48,037 nt of DNA, taken from assembly GCA_964547995.1 (NCBI GenBank), contig CAZJRB010000052.1, positions 1 to 48,037 of the forward strand, given 5' to 3'. Source of the stretch: CAZJRB01 sp964547995. Its GTDB lineage: Bacteria; Planctomycetota; Planctomycetia; Pirellulales; Thermoguttaceae. The notes beneath the pieces are model-generated. The model had not been told where the DNA came from and made no database searches. It saw only the letters and a program-made list of their open reading frames with translations. The translations under genes and the position numbers were made by a program. Within the stretch, counting starts at the first letter, position 1. Every line of letters starts with the position of its first letter. Below are positions 15,394-23,335 of this stretch, piece by piece.

Positions 15394-18300
15394 AATCTGC
15401 TTGGCAGCTATTGCAGTGGGCCACGAGTCTGTCCCGGCGAAGGCCGACAAACCGCCGGCATTCACGGAGGTCTGCTTCGAGGACTTCGAACTCGGCGGGC
15501 ACTACTCGACGGCCGACGACCTGAAGAAGCTGCTGAAGCCCGTTCGCGGGCGGATCTCCGACTACCGCTACCGCAATATCGCGATGGGACAACTGTCGGG
15601 AGTTTTTCGACTGATTCCGGCGTGGCAACCCGACTCGGCGTTGCGGCTGATGGTCCACGACCAGAAAGACGTCAAGCTTCACTTCTGGAAAGGGCGGCAG
15701 GGCGTGACGCTTGCCCGGCACAAAGGCAAGGGAGACGTTTGGGCGGCTTACGGAACGACGCGAAAGGGCAATCAGCCGACGTCCACGATCGACGCCTTGT
15801 GGGCAACCTCGGGCGCCCGCTACGAGCGGGCGGGGACCGGCGCCGTCGAAGTCCGCTGCCAGGGCAAACACCTGGTGCTCACGCGCGGCGATCTGGTCCT
15901 GCTCACTGCGCCGTTTCGCGGCACACCGGACGAAGTTTATCTCGAAGGCGAATCCGCAAAGATAATCGGCATGGAGCTGATTCGCTCGGGCCCGGCGCCC
16001 TTGCCGCAAGTTTCGCGGCCGGTGGTCTGCCGGATCGACCGGCCGGCAGACATCGAGTGGAAGACCGACCTGTGGGAGGAGTCGAAGGTCAACAAACTGG
16101 CCGACGGGCGAATCGAACTGGTCATCGAAAAGATGAACAAAAAAGACTTCTACCAGAGGAAGAAGTTGCGTAGAGACCCAAACGCCCCGGTCTCGCAAGC
16201 CGGGATCGACACCGGCGAGCCGGAGTTGGTCGAATTCATCTTCGAACTCGAGGACCCGGAGCACGGCACGGGGATCTACCTGGCCGATGAGAAGGGCCGG
16301 CACCTGCAATGGATTTCTTTCTGCGGTGAAAAGAGCACCGGCAAAACGGTTTACGATACCATGGCGCCGAAAAGCTACATCGGCCAGCGGGGTCGCTACA
16401 ACGACAGGAGCGTCGTCAGGCTCGCCGGCCGCAGGCAGTGGCTGCGGATCATCGCCGCCGGCGGAACTATGCGGTATTGGATCAGCGGCGACGGCGAGCA
16501 CTGGAGCCCGGCGGACTATGAGGACACGACGCTCGAAAGGAGTTTTTCGGAGATCGGCATCTATTGTTTTCCGGATGAACGGGAGCCCCGATCGATCCGA
16601 TTGAAATCGCTGGTGATCCGCCGGCTCGACCGGCTCGAATCGCTCGTGCCCGGGGCGGTCAAACGGCAAGTCCCTTCCATGGGCGACGTCGGATCGGAAA
16701 AGCAATGGAAAGAACGAGTTGCCGAGAGCCGTCCGCCGGATGTGCCCGAGAAGGTTTGGCGGTGGGCGTGTACCCTTCGGTCGCTGGCCGAAAACGTCCC
16801 TCGCCACGTCAGTCAGCCGCTGTTGCTCGATTTGATGCGCGACGTGGTGGACGAGCCGGGCGACCCTACGGAGAAGTTCGCGCTGCTGGACGAGGCGTCG
16901 CTGTTGATCCCCACGACCTACCAAAGCCAGGAGACACGCCTGGACCCCGCCGGGGCGGTCTACCAGCGGCTGGGCGAGCAACTCCACCGGCAAGGCCACC
17001 CGGCGCCCTTTACGCTGACCAGACGGGCGCTGCTGAACCGGCCGGGCCGGGCCGTTGCCGCCCCTGTCCTCGCCGACCTGCTGTGGTTCGAGATGCTCAC
17101 GCAGGTGCAGTCGCAACACTGGGCAAAAGTCGATGCCATGTGCCGGCGAACCAAGTTCTGGCTTCAACTACCGAGCAATGCTTCCTACGAACGGAAAGAA
17201 CTTTACGAGCGGCGTATGGACCGCTGGCGGGAGCGACACGTCCACGTAACGAATCAGATGGCCGTTGCCCACATGCTCAACTGGGGCGAGGCCGTCTCGC
17301 GCGTACGGCTTGCGGAGCCAACGGCCGGCAAGCCGCCCACGCTCGGCAAACAGTGGCAGCATCCATTGGTCACGGAGATCAGCAAGGAGAGCTACAATGT
17401 TCTCGGCGAGTTCAAGGCGGCGCTTGCGAGCGGGGCGTATCGCGACGCATGCCAGATTCTCACCGCGGCGGCCGCCTCGCATCCGGGAGATCTGTTACCC
17501 GACACCAAGGACAAGCGGCTGCTGGTTTCGATGCCGCAGATCGTGCGGCTGGCGATGGACGACAATCCGGCCCTGCGGCGGACCATGCAGGCGGAATTCG
17601 GGCCGCAAGGGAAGTTGCGGGTGGGTCGGGCAATCGCGGAGAACGACCCCGCGGCCGTCGAAGCGGCGACGTTGCAGTTCCTCGGCACCGGGGCCGCCGC
17701 CGACGCCCATCGCTGGCTGGGCAACCGGGCCCTGTCCGGCGGAGAGTTCATCCGGGCAATGAACCATTACAGACGTGCCCTGGCCGATGCGCCTGATGCG
17801 CTGCGCGGCGAACTCCTTGCGCTACTCCGGCTGGCTGGGGCCATGCTCGACAAGGACATCGGCGAGCCGGTTACCCGGACGGTGACCATCGGCGAACTCG
17901 TTCTCTCGCCGCGCGAGTTCGAGACGCTGGTCGAGCAGGCCCGCCGGGCGGCGCGCGGATTCCGTGCCGACCGGTCTTCGGGAGGCAACGGCGCGATGGA
18001 CGCATTCGGCCGTCCTCCGCCGCCGCGGGCGTACGAACTTCGCGAATGGGCACGTCTCGTTGTCGACCTGGATCGTCGCGTACACCGGATACCACGCGAG
18101 GGACTCTGGGCCGCGCGCTCGACCGCCGTCGACATCGCCGATGGAAAGATGATCGTCAACAGCCAGATTCAACAAGCCGCGTTCGAGCTGAAATCGGGCC
18201 GGCAGGTATGGCGGCAGCGAGAAACGTTTGGCGGTAAGCAGCCGCTGCACTGGTCGGCCGCGCCGCTGCAGCCGGCCGTCGATCGGGATCGGATCTTCGT

Positions 18301-19261
18301 TCGGCGGAGTGCGGAGAACGGGTTCGAATTGGCTTGCCTGAACGTCCGTGACGGGAAACTGCTCTGGAGCAGCCGCCCTACCGCCGGCAAACGCGGAGGA
18401 AAAAACGACTTCCATGGTGCAACGTCGGTGATCTCCGATCCCATTCCGGACGGGCGGAAACTTCTGGCCTTGACGGCAACCGACGAGCCCGCCGAACAGT
18501 GCGTCGTGGAGTTCACACAGTTCGACGCCGACACCGGCCGGATACTGCGGCGGGTGCCGTTGGCAAGGTTTCAGAATTGCCCACCGGGGGGACTGTCTGC
18601 ACAAGTCGCAGTGGAAGGCGACCAGGTGGTGGCCACCGTCGGCGGGGCCGTCCTGTGTTGCGACCTGTTCGGCCGGGTGCGGTGGGCCCGACGCCAACCT
18701 TGGATACCCTCGCCCGGAGCAACCTACGGCAATTCACCGTGGCCGAAGCAGATTCATCGAAAGCCTGTTGTCACCGGGGGCCGTGTCTACGCTACGCAGC
18801 CGGGGTTTTGGGGTATCGAGTGTATCGAACTCGATACCGGCCGGCTGTTCTGGCGAACGGGCATGCCGGAATTGACCTCTCTGGTGGGACGATTGGGTGA
18901 ATTGCTCATCGCCGAAACCACCGACGGCCTGATCGCTATCGAACCCCATTGGAGTTGTGTCGTTTGGCGCCACGATATCGAGAACCGTCTCGAAACGCGG
19001 CTGTGCGCCGACAAAAATGCCCTTTGCTACGCCCGGCTTGAAGCGTCAAACGATCGCGAAACGCCCGCCGGGGTCATGCTCGTCTGGATCGATCCCAAGA
19101 CCGGCCGGCTGAAGGACCGAATGTCCGTGGGGCTTTCGGACAAAGTGAAAGATCCCCTCCTGGGGCCGTTGGCCGTCGAGGGCAACCGACACTGGGTGTT
19201 TCTGTCCACAGACGACCGGGGGGCCAACCAGGAAATCATGGAGTTGATCCAAGGAAAGTGA
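15350..19261 (+). CDS. Large exported protein with C-terminal PQQ-like propeller
   Basis: The reading frame is open from 15176. ATG 15350 is preferred because it gives a signal peptide (core GFVICLAAIAV, cleavage near SVPAKA), although no clear ribosome-binding site precedes it; 15176 and 15200 are alternatives. The 1303-residue product has a beta-rich N-terminal part (FTEVCFEDFELGGHY) of the sort seen in large uncharacterised planctomycete proteins (DUF1583-like is my guess), including a lectin-like segment around GTGIYLADEKGRHLQWISF. A helical middle region follows (about residues 450-880, ending in TPR-like NHYRRALADAPD). The last 400 residues form a PQQ-like propeller (GKMIVNSQIQQAAFELKSGR, RDGKLLWSSRPT, DTGRLFWRTG). 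It is probably periplasmic; no catalytic residues can be assigned. REP-like units flank and enter its 5' end. Confidence 0.8.
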   Translation: MPWSRFYATAGRGFVICLAAIAVGHESVPAKADKPPAFTEVCFEDFELGGHYSTADDLKKLLKPVRGRISDYRYRNIAMGQLSGVFRLIPAWQPDSALRLMVHDQKDVKLHFWKGRQGVTLARHKGKGDVWAAYGTTRKGNQPTSTIDALWATSGARYERAGTGAVEVRCQGKHLVLTRGDLVLLTAPFRGTPDEVYLEGESAKIIGMELIRSGPAPLPQVSRPVVCRIDRPADIEWKTDLWEESKVNKLADGRIELVIEKMNKKDFYQRKKLRRDPNAPVSQAGIDTGEPELVEFIFELEDPEHGTGIYLADEKGRHLQWISFCGEKSTGKTVYDTMAPKSYIGQRGRYNDRSVVRLAGRRQWLRIIAAGGTMRYWISGDGEHWSPADYEDTTLERSFSEIGIYCFPDEREPRSIRLKSLVIRRLDRLESLVPGAVKRQVPSMGDVGSEKQWKERVAESRPPDVPEKVWRWACTLRSLAENVPRHVSQPLLLDLMRDVVDEPGDPTEKFALLDEASLLIPTTYQSQETRLDPAGAVYQRLGEQLHRQGHPAPFTLTRRALLNRPGRAVAAPVLADLLWFEMLTQVQSQHWAKVDAMCRRTKFWLQLPSNASYERKELYERRMDRWRERHVHVTNQMAVAHMLNWGEAVSRVRLAEPTAGKPPTLGKQWQHPLVTEISKESYNVLGEFKAALASGAYRDACQILTAAAASHPGDLLPDTKDKRLLVSMPQIVRLAMDDNPALRRTMQAEFGPQGKLRVGRAIAENDPAAVEAATLQFLGTGAAADAHRWLGNRALSGGEFIRAMNHYRRALADAPDALRGELLALLRLAGAMLDKDIGEPVTRTVTIGELVLSPREFETLVEQARRAARGFRADRSSGGNGAMDAFGRPPPPRAYELREWARLVVDLDRRVHRIPREGLWAARSTAVDIADGKMIVNSQIQQAAFELKSGRQVWRQRETFGGKQPLHWSAAPLQPAVDRDRIFVRRSAENGFELACLNVRDGKLLWSSRPTAGKRGGKNDFHGATSVISDPIPDGRKLLALTATDEPAEQCVVEFTQFDADTGRILRRVPLARFQNCPPGGLSAQVAVEGDQVVATVGGAVLCCDLFGRVRWARRQPWIPSPGATYGNSPWPKQIHRKPVVTGGRVYATQPGFWGIECIELDTGRLFWRTGMPELTSLVGRLGELLIAETTDGLIAIEPHWSCVVWRHDIENRLETRLCADKNALCYARLEASNDRETPAGVMLVWIDPKTGRLKDRMSVGLSDKVKDPLLGPLAVEGNRHWVFLSTDDRGANQEIMELIQGK

Positions 19262-19412
19262 AAGATGCCTTGTCATGAATCCCCCAAATGGAGGCATAGG
19301 TATGTTCTTTTTGACGGGAATGCTTAACAAGCTAGTAGAAGGGAGGGACAGCAAGGGGGTAGATGTAACAATTTTCGCAGGAAATATGTTTCGCTGATTT
19401 TTCCCAATTTGC

Positions 19413-19441
19413 TTGACAAATCGGTTTTCAATGTTCAAAAT
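19413..19441 (+). promoter_or_regulatory. Promoter upstream of the terpenoid-cyclase-fold gene
   Basis: A perfect TTGACA (19413-19418) is followed after 17 bases by CAAAAT (19436-19441, four of six). The surrounding 19262-19517 gap is distinctly AT-richer than its neighbours and holds no gene. Confidence 0.45.
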
Positions 19442-19517
19442 CACGGAACCTGCCATTCCCTATTTGCACGCCTTGGGAGGACTCGCCGGCGAATCGAGTT
19501 GCCGAAGAGCGCATGCC

Positions 19518-20666
19518 ATGAAACGAATTTCCTTTCTCTGTTGGACCCTGACCATCGCCCTTCTGCTCAACCCTTGCTGGGTGTCCACGGCTCGTGCTGA
19601 AGGAGACTGGGAGATTACGCCTGAGAGTCAACAGGCTCTCGATCGCGGGCTGAAATGGCTCGCGGCAAACCAGGCCCCCGAAGGAAACTGGACTTCGAAC
19701 GATCTCGGGTTGGTCAGCACCGGCCTGTTGGCGTTTCTGGCGGCCGGAGAATTACCGGGGCGCGGAGAGCACGGCGAAGCGGCGCAGCGGGCGCTGAACT
19801 ACGTTATCAGCCACGCCAAACCCTCGGGGCTGTTGAACATGTCCAACGAACGTCGCGACATGTACAACCACGGATTGTCGACGTTCGTGCTGGGGCAGGC
19901 GTACGGCATGAGCGACGATCGGCGGATCGGCCCGCTTCTGGATCGCGCGTTGAAACTGATCGCGCAGACTCAGTGCAAGGACGGCGGATGGGATTATGTG
20001 GCCAGGCCGCAGCCGCACGGGCACGATTTGAGCCTTGCAGTCATGCAGGCGAAGGCGCTGCGCAGCGCCGTGGACAGCGGCCTGGAAGTCCCGCCTGAGG
20101 TGATCGAGTTGGCCATCCAGAGCGTCCGCGAGCACTACAGCCCCAACGGTTGCTCCCGCCACGCGTCGGAAGAAGAGCAGCAAAAACACCCGGGGCAGTT
20201 TACCTACAATAAGGGGGGTGGGCAGGGGACAATCGCCATGGCAGCCGCCGGAGTGGTCTGCCTCCAGGAGTTCGCCCAGTACGACGACTGGCGGATCGAA
20301 AAGAACATGGAGGCCATTACCAAGGCGATTCGCGAGAAGGCCGCTCCGGACAAGTTCAGCGGCAACGGCAGGGTGCCGTTTGATGCTTATACATTATATT
20401 ATGTCGGTCAGGCGCTCTACCAGGTCGGCGGCGACCATTGGAAGCAGAACTACCCGCTGCTGCGAGACTCCCTGGTGGCCGGCCAGCAGCATGCCCCCAA
20501 TGACCCGGCGGTAGACGGGGTGTGGCACACGGGCGGGCGCGTCGGGGGGAAGCCGGGCGAAATGTACTCGACCGCGGTTGCCTGCTTCGTGCTGGCCATG
20601 CCGAACCGTTACTTGCCGATTTTGCAGGAGGGAAAGATAGAAAGCCTGCGAAAGAAAGAAAAATAG
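19518..20666 (+). CDS. Exported prenyltransferase/squalene-cyclase-fold protein
   Basis: The 382-residue product starts at ATG 19518 with a clear signal peptide (MKRISFLCWTLTIALLLNP, cleaved near TARAEG). The mature protein is an alpha-alpha toroid with repeated QW-like helices: ALDRGLKWLAANQAPEGNW, ALKLIAQTQCKDGGWDY, AIQSVREHYSPNG, TYNKGGGQGTIAMAAAGV and WHTGGRVGGKPGEMYSTAVA. The DxDD acid motif of squalene-hopene cyclases and the zinc ligands of prenyltransferase beta subunits are not evident. A binding or scaffolding role in the periplasm is therefore more likely than cyclisation. It precedes the BatA/VWA genes on the same strand by 140 bases; that gap (20667-20806) contains no obvious terminator, so read-through is possible. 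Confidence 0.82.
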   Translation: MKRISFLCWTLTIALLLNPCWVSTARAEGDWEITPESQQALDRGLKWLAANQAPEGNWTSNDLGLVSTGLLAFLAAGELPGRGEHGEAAQRALNYVISHAKPSGLLNMSNERRDMYNHGLSTFVLGQAYGMSDDRRIGPLLDRALKLIAQTQCKDGGWDYVARPQPHGHDLSLAVMQAKALRSAVDSGLEVPPEVIELAIQSVREHYSPNGCSRHASEEEQQKHPGQFTYNKGGGQGTIAMAAAGVVCLQEFAQYDDWRIEKNMEAITKAIREKAAPDKFSGNGRVPFDAYTLYYVGQALYQVGGDHWKQNYPLLRDSLVAGQQHAPNDPAVDGVWHTGGRVGGKPGEMYSTAVACFVLAMPNRYLPILQEGKIESLRKKEK

Positions 20667-20806
20667 AAGGAGTAGTGAAATAAGGCGAAATAGATGGAGG
20701 ACGCGCCGTAATAGATAATATTGTGAAAACATCAATAAGAAGAAGAGTGGAGGCGAAGCGTTTGCACGGAATGTCTCCGTTCTAGCCTCAAACCCCAGCC
20801 CTCGCC

Positions 20807-23335
20807 ATGTTCCTTGCCCCCTGGTTCGCCCTTGCCGGAGTATTGGCTGCCGCCGGAGTATGGGTAATCCACTTTCTCAACCGCCGGCGCTACAAGGTGG
20901 TCTATTGGGCAGCCATGGATTTCCTGCGCGAGGCCATCTTTCGCAATCGCCGGCTATTGCAATTGCGGGACCTGATACTGCTGGCGCTGCGCACGGCGTG
21001 CCTTATCCTGTTCGGGCTGGCGATGGCCCGTCCATTTCTGGGAAAATCGGTCAGCCAGATCGACCCGAACAAGCCGGTCCATGCGGTGGTGCTGGTCGAC
21101 AACAGCCTGAGCATGGGATACCGGGAGTTTAAGGAACTCGATGAGACGCTCCTGGACAGCGCGAAAGACAAGGCCAAAGAGTTGATCGAGAGGCTTCCGC
21201 GGGGGAGCCGGATTTCGGTGTTGCCGACGTGTGGTGCGCCGGCCGGGTTCAGCTACGAGGCGTACTACAGCAAAGACGACGCCATCGAGGCGCTCGAACA
21301 GCTTGAGCCGGTCGATCGGGCGACGATGGCCCGGGGTACGATCGACCTTGCCCTGGAGGCCTGCCGCCGCGTGACGGACATGCCGGCGAAGAAGATATTC
21401 CTGGTCACCGACCAGCAAGTGGCGAGTTGGCCGGCCGAGTCACTGGCCGATCACCTCAAACAGCTTCCCGGCCCGATAGAAGTGGTCGAAGTGGTGCCGA
21501 AGGAACTGGAGAACGCGTGGATTTCCGAGGTGAAGCTCCGCGACGGGGTGGCCGATCTGCAAACCCCGGCCGTCTTCATCGCCACGGTCGAATACGAAGG
21601 CGGAACGGTGAGCCGCAGGTCGGTCAGGCTGGTCATCGACGGTGTGGATATCGCCACGAAAACCGTGGAATTGCAGCCTGGCCAGAAGCGAGAGGTGGAA
21701 TTTCCCCCCTACCAGTTCGACGTGGCAACGGAGCCGGGTGTGCCGACGTTCGTCGTGGCCGAGGTCGCCTTCGAGAAGCAAGACAAGCTCCCCGCCGACG
21801 ACCAGCGGTTTGCCGTCGTGCCCGTCGTGGCAACCTTGCCCGTCGTGTTTGTCGACCAGTGGGGTAAAGACCAGGAAGACCCCCGGAAGAACCGCTATGG
21901 CGAGACGTTCCACCTGCGGCGCCTGCTGGTTCCGTTGACCAGCCGTACCGAACGCAGTCGTCAACTCGTCGAAATCCGGCACGTGACAATGGACCAGTTG
22001 GAGGGCGCCACGGGGCGCAGTCTGCTGGAGGACGCCCGCCTGGTCGTGATCGCAGGCGTATCCAACCCCGAAAACTCGGTCCCCCTGTTGCGGGAATATG
22101 TCGAACAGGGGGGCAACCTGGTGATCGCGGCGGGCGGCCACTTCGATCCGGCCTTGTGGAACGAGGCCGCGTGGAAGGACGGCCTCGGCATCCTGCCCGC
22201 TCCCCTCGATTCCGTCACTGTCGGGCGTTTACCCGAAGAAACCGCGGGTGTGCTCGATCCGTTCAAGCTGGATTACAACAGTCTACAGAACCACGAGTAT
22301 TTCCTGCTGGAAGGCACCTCGCGCGAAGAGCAGCAGGACCTCTACCAGTTGCCTTACTTCTTCAAGACGGTCAAGGCCGACGCCGGCGAAAAGGTGAAGG
22401 AAGACATGGTTGTCGCCACGACGAAAGCGATCGAGCAGCACCGCAAGGACTTGGCCGAAATCGACCGGCAATTGGCCGAACTCGACGAGAAGGAAAGCCG
22501 GCAGAAGCTCACCCCCGAGGAAGCCGGCGCCCGCACGAGCCTGCGGCGCCAGCGGCAGCAGTTGGAACCGTCTTGGTTGCTTTGGAACCCCCCCGGAGAA
22601 GCGGAGGACGACAAGCAGCCGGTCGAAGAGTTGGGCTCGCGAACGAAACCGAGCGTCCTGGCCCGATACACGAACGGTCTGCCGTTCATGATCGAGCGGC
22701 GCCTGGGCCGCGGCCGCGTGCTGTTCGTCTCGACCGGAGTTTTTCCCGAGTGGAACACCTTGCCGCTCACCAACGCCGTGCTGCTGTACGACCGCATTCT
22801 CCGGGGGATGCTCGAGAGTACGCTGCCGGACCGCAATCTCGGCAGCGAGCGCCAGATCGAGTTGCCCGTCGCCGCGGCGCAGCGCAGCGCAAGCTTCACG
22901 CTAACCGATCCCGACGGCGTGGAGAAATCGCTCGCGGTCGATGCGGTTGGAGGCGATCGCTGGGGGATTACGCTCGGCGACTTGATGCGGCGGGGGCACT
23001 ATCAGGTTACGGCGGCGAGAACGAGAAACTTGCCGCAAGACAAAGAAACCCCGGACGAAGGTCTCGAAACCAAGCTCTGGGTCGTCTCGCTGGCCGTCAA
23101 CGGTCCGGCCGAGGAATCAAGGCTCATCTCGGCCGAGGAAGCCCGGCTCCGCCAGGGCCGCGGCCAGGCTGGTTCACTCGAAGAAGTTCAGACCTTCGCC
23201 GCCGAAGGCCTCCAGCTCGCGCGGCTCCGCGGGACGGGGCTCTGGCGGTGGTTCATGCTTGCCGTGCTTGCTTGCTTGCTGGCAGAAATGGCCTTCCTGG
23301 TATGGCCCTCGTTGGGCAGAGAGGAAACCGAATGA
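20807..23335 (+). CDS. BatA-type membrane protein with VWA domain
   Basis: An 842-residue membrane protein. The N-terminus is a BatA module: one membrane segment (PWFALAGVLAAAGVWVIHFL), RRRYKVVYWAAMDFLREA, and a second segment near residue 65. A von Willebrand A domain follows, with an intact MIDAS motif DNSLSMG (about residues 100-106). The middle (about residues 340-470) looks like a class I glutamine-amidotransferase-like module, and a charged coiled coil spans about residues 530-580. A last membrane segment (WRWFMLAVLACLLAEMAFLV) ends the protein. BatA/VWA proteins act with MoxR ATPases in the folding, assembly or stress protection of envelope proteins. The gene opens a cluster and overlaps the next by four bases (ATGA). 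Confidence 0.88.
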   Translation: MFLAPWFALAGVLAAAGVWVIHFLNRRRYKVVYWAAMDFLREAIFRNRRLLQLRDLILLALRTACLILFGLAMARPFLGKSVSQIDPNKPVHAVVLVDNSLSMGYREFKELDETLLDSAKDKAKELIERLPRGSRISVLPTCGAPAGFSYEAYYSKDDAIEALEQLEPVDRATMARGTIDLALEACRRVTDMPAKKIFLVTDQQVASWPAESLADHLKQLPGPIEVVEVVPKELENAWISEVKLRDGVADLQTPAVFIATVEYEGGTVSRRSVRLVIDGVDIATKTVELQPGQKREVEFPPYQFDVATEPGVPTFVVAEVAFEKQDKLPADDQRFAVVPVVATLPVVFVDQWGKDQEDPRKNRYGETFHLRRLLVPLTSRTERSRQLVEIRHVTMDQLEGATGRSLLEDARLVVIAGVSNPENSVPLLREYVEQGGNLVIAAGGHFDPALWNEAAWKDGLGILPAPLDSVTVGRLPEETAGVLDPFKLDYNSLQNHEYFLLEGTSREEQQDLYQLPYFFKTVKADAGEKVKEDMVVATTKAIEQHRKDLAEIDRQLAELDEKESRQKLTPEEAGARTSLRRQRQQLEPSWLLWNPPGEAEDDKQPVEELGSRTKPSVLARYTNGLPFMIERRLGRGRVLFVSTGVFPEWNTLPLTNAVLLYDRILRGMLESTLPDRNLGSERQIELPVAAAQRSASFTLTDPDGVEKSLAVDAVGGDRWGITLGDLMRRGHYQVTAARTRNLPQDKETPDEGLETKLWVVSLAVNGPAEESRLISAEEARLRQGRGQAGSLEEVQTFAAEGLQLARLRGTGLWRWFMLAVLACLLAEMAFLVWPSLGREETE

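Noticed and set aside
13464..15395. 643-codon plus-strand open frame opposite the acyl-CoA ligase gene
   Set aside because: It overlaps a complete ANL-family enzyme on the other strand and has no recognisable motifs or start signals.
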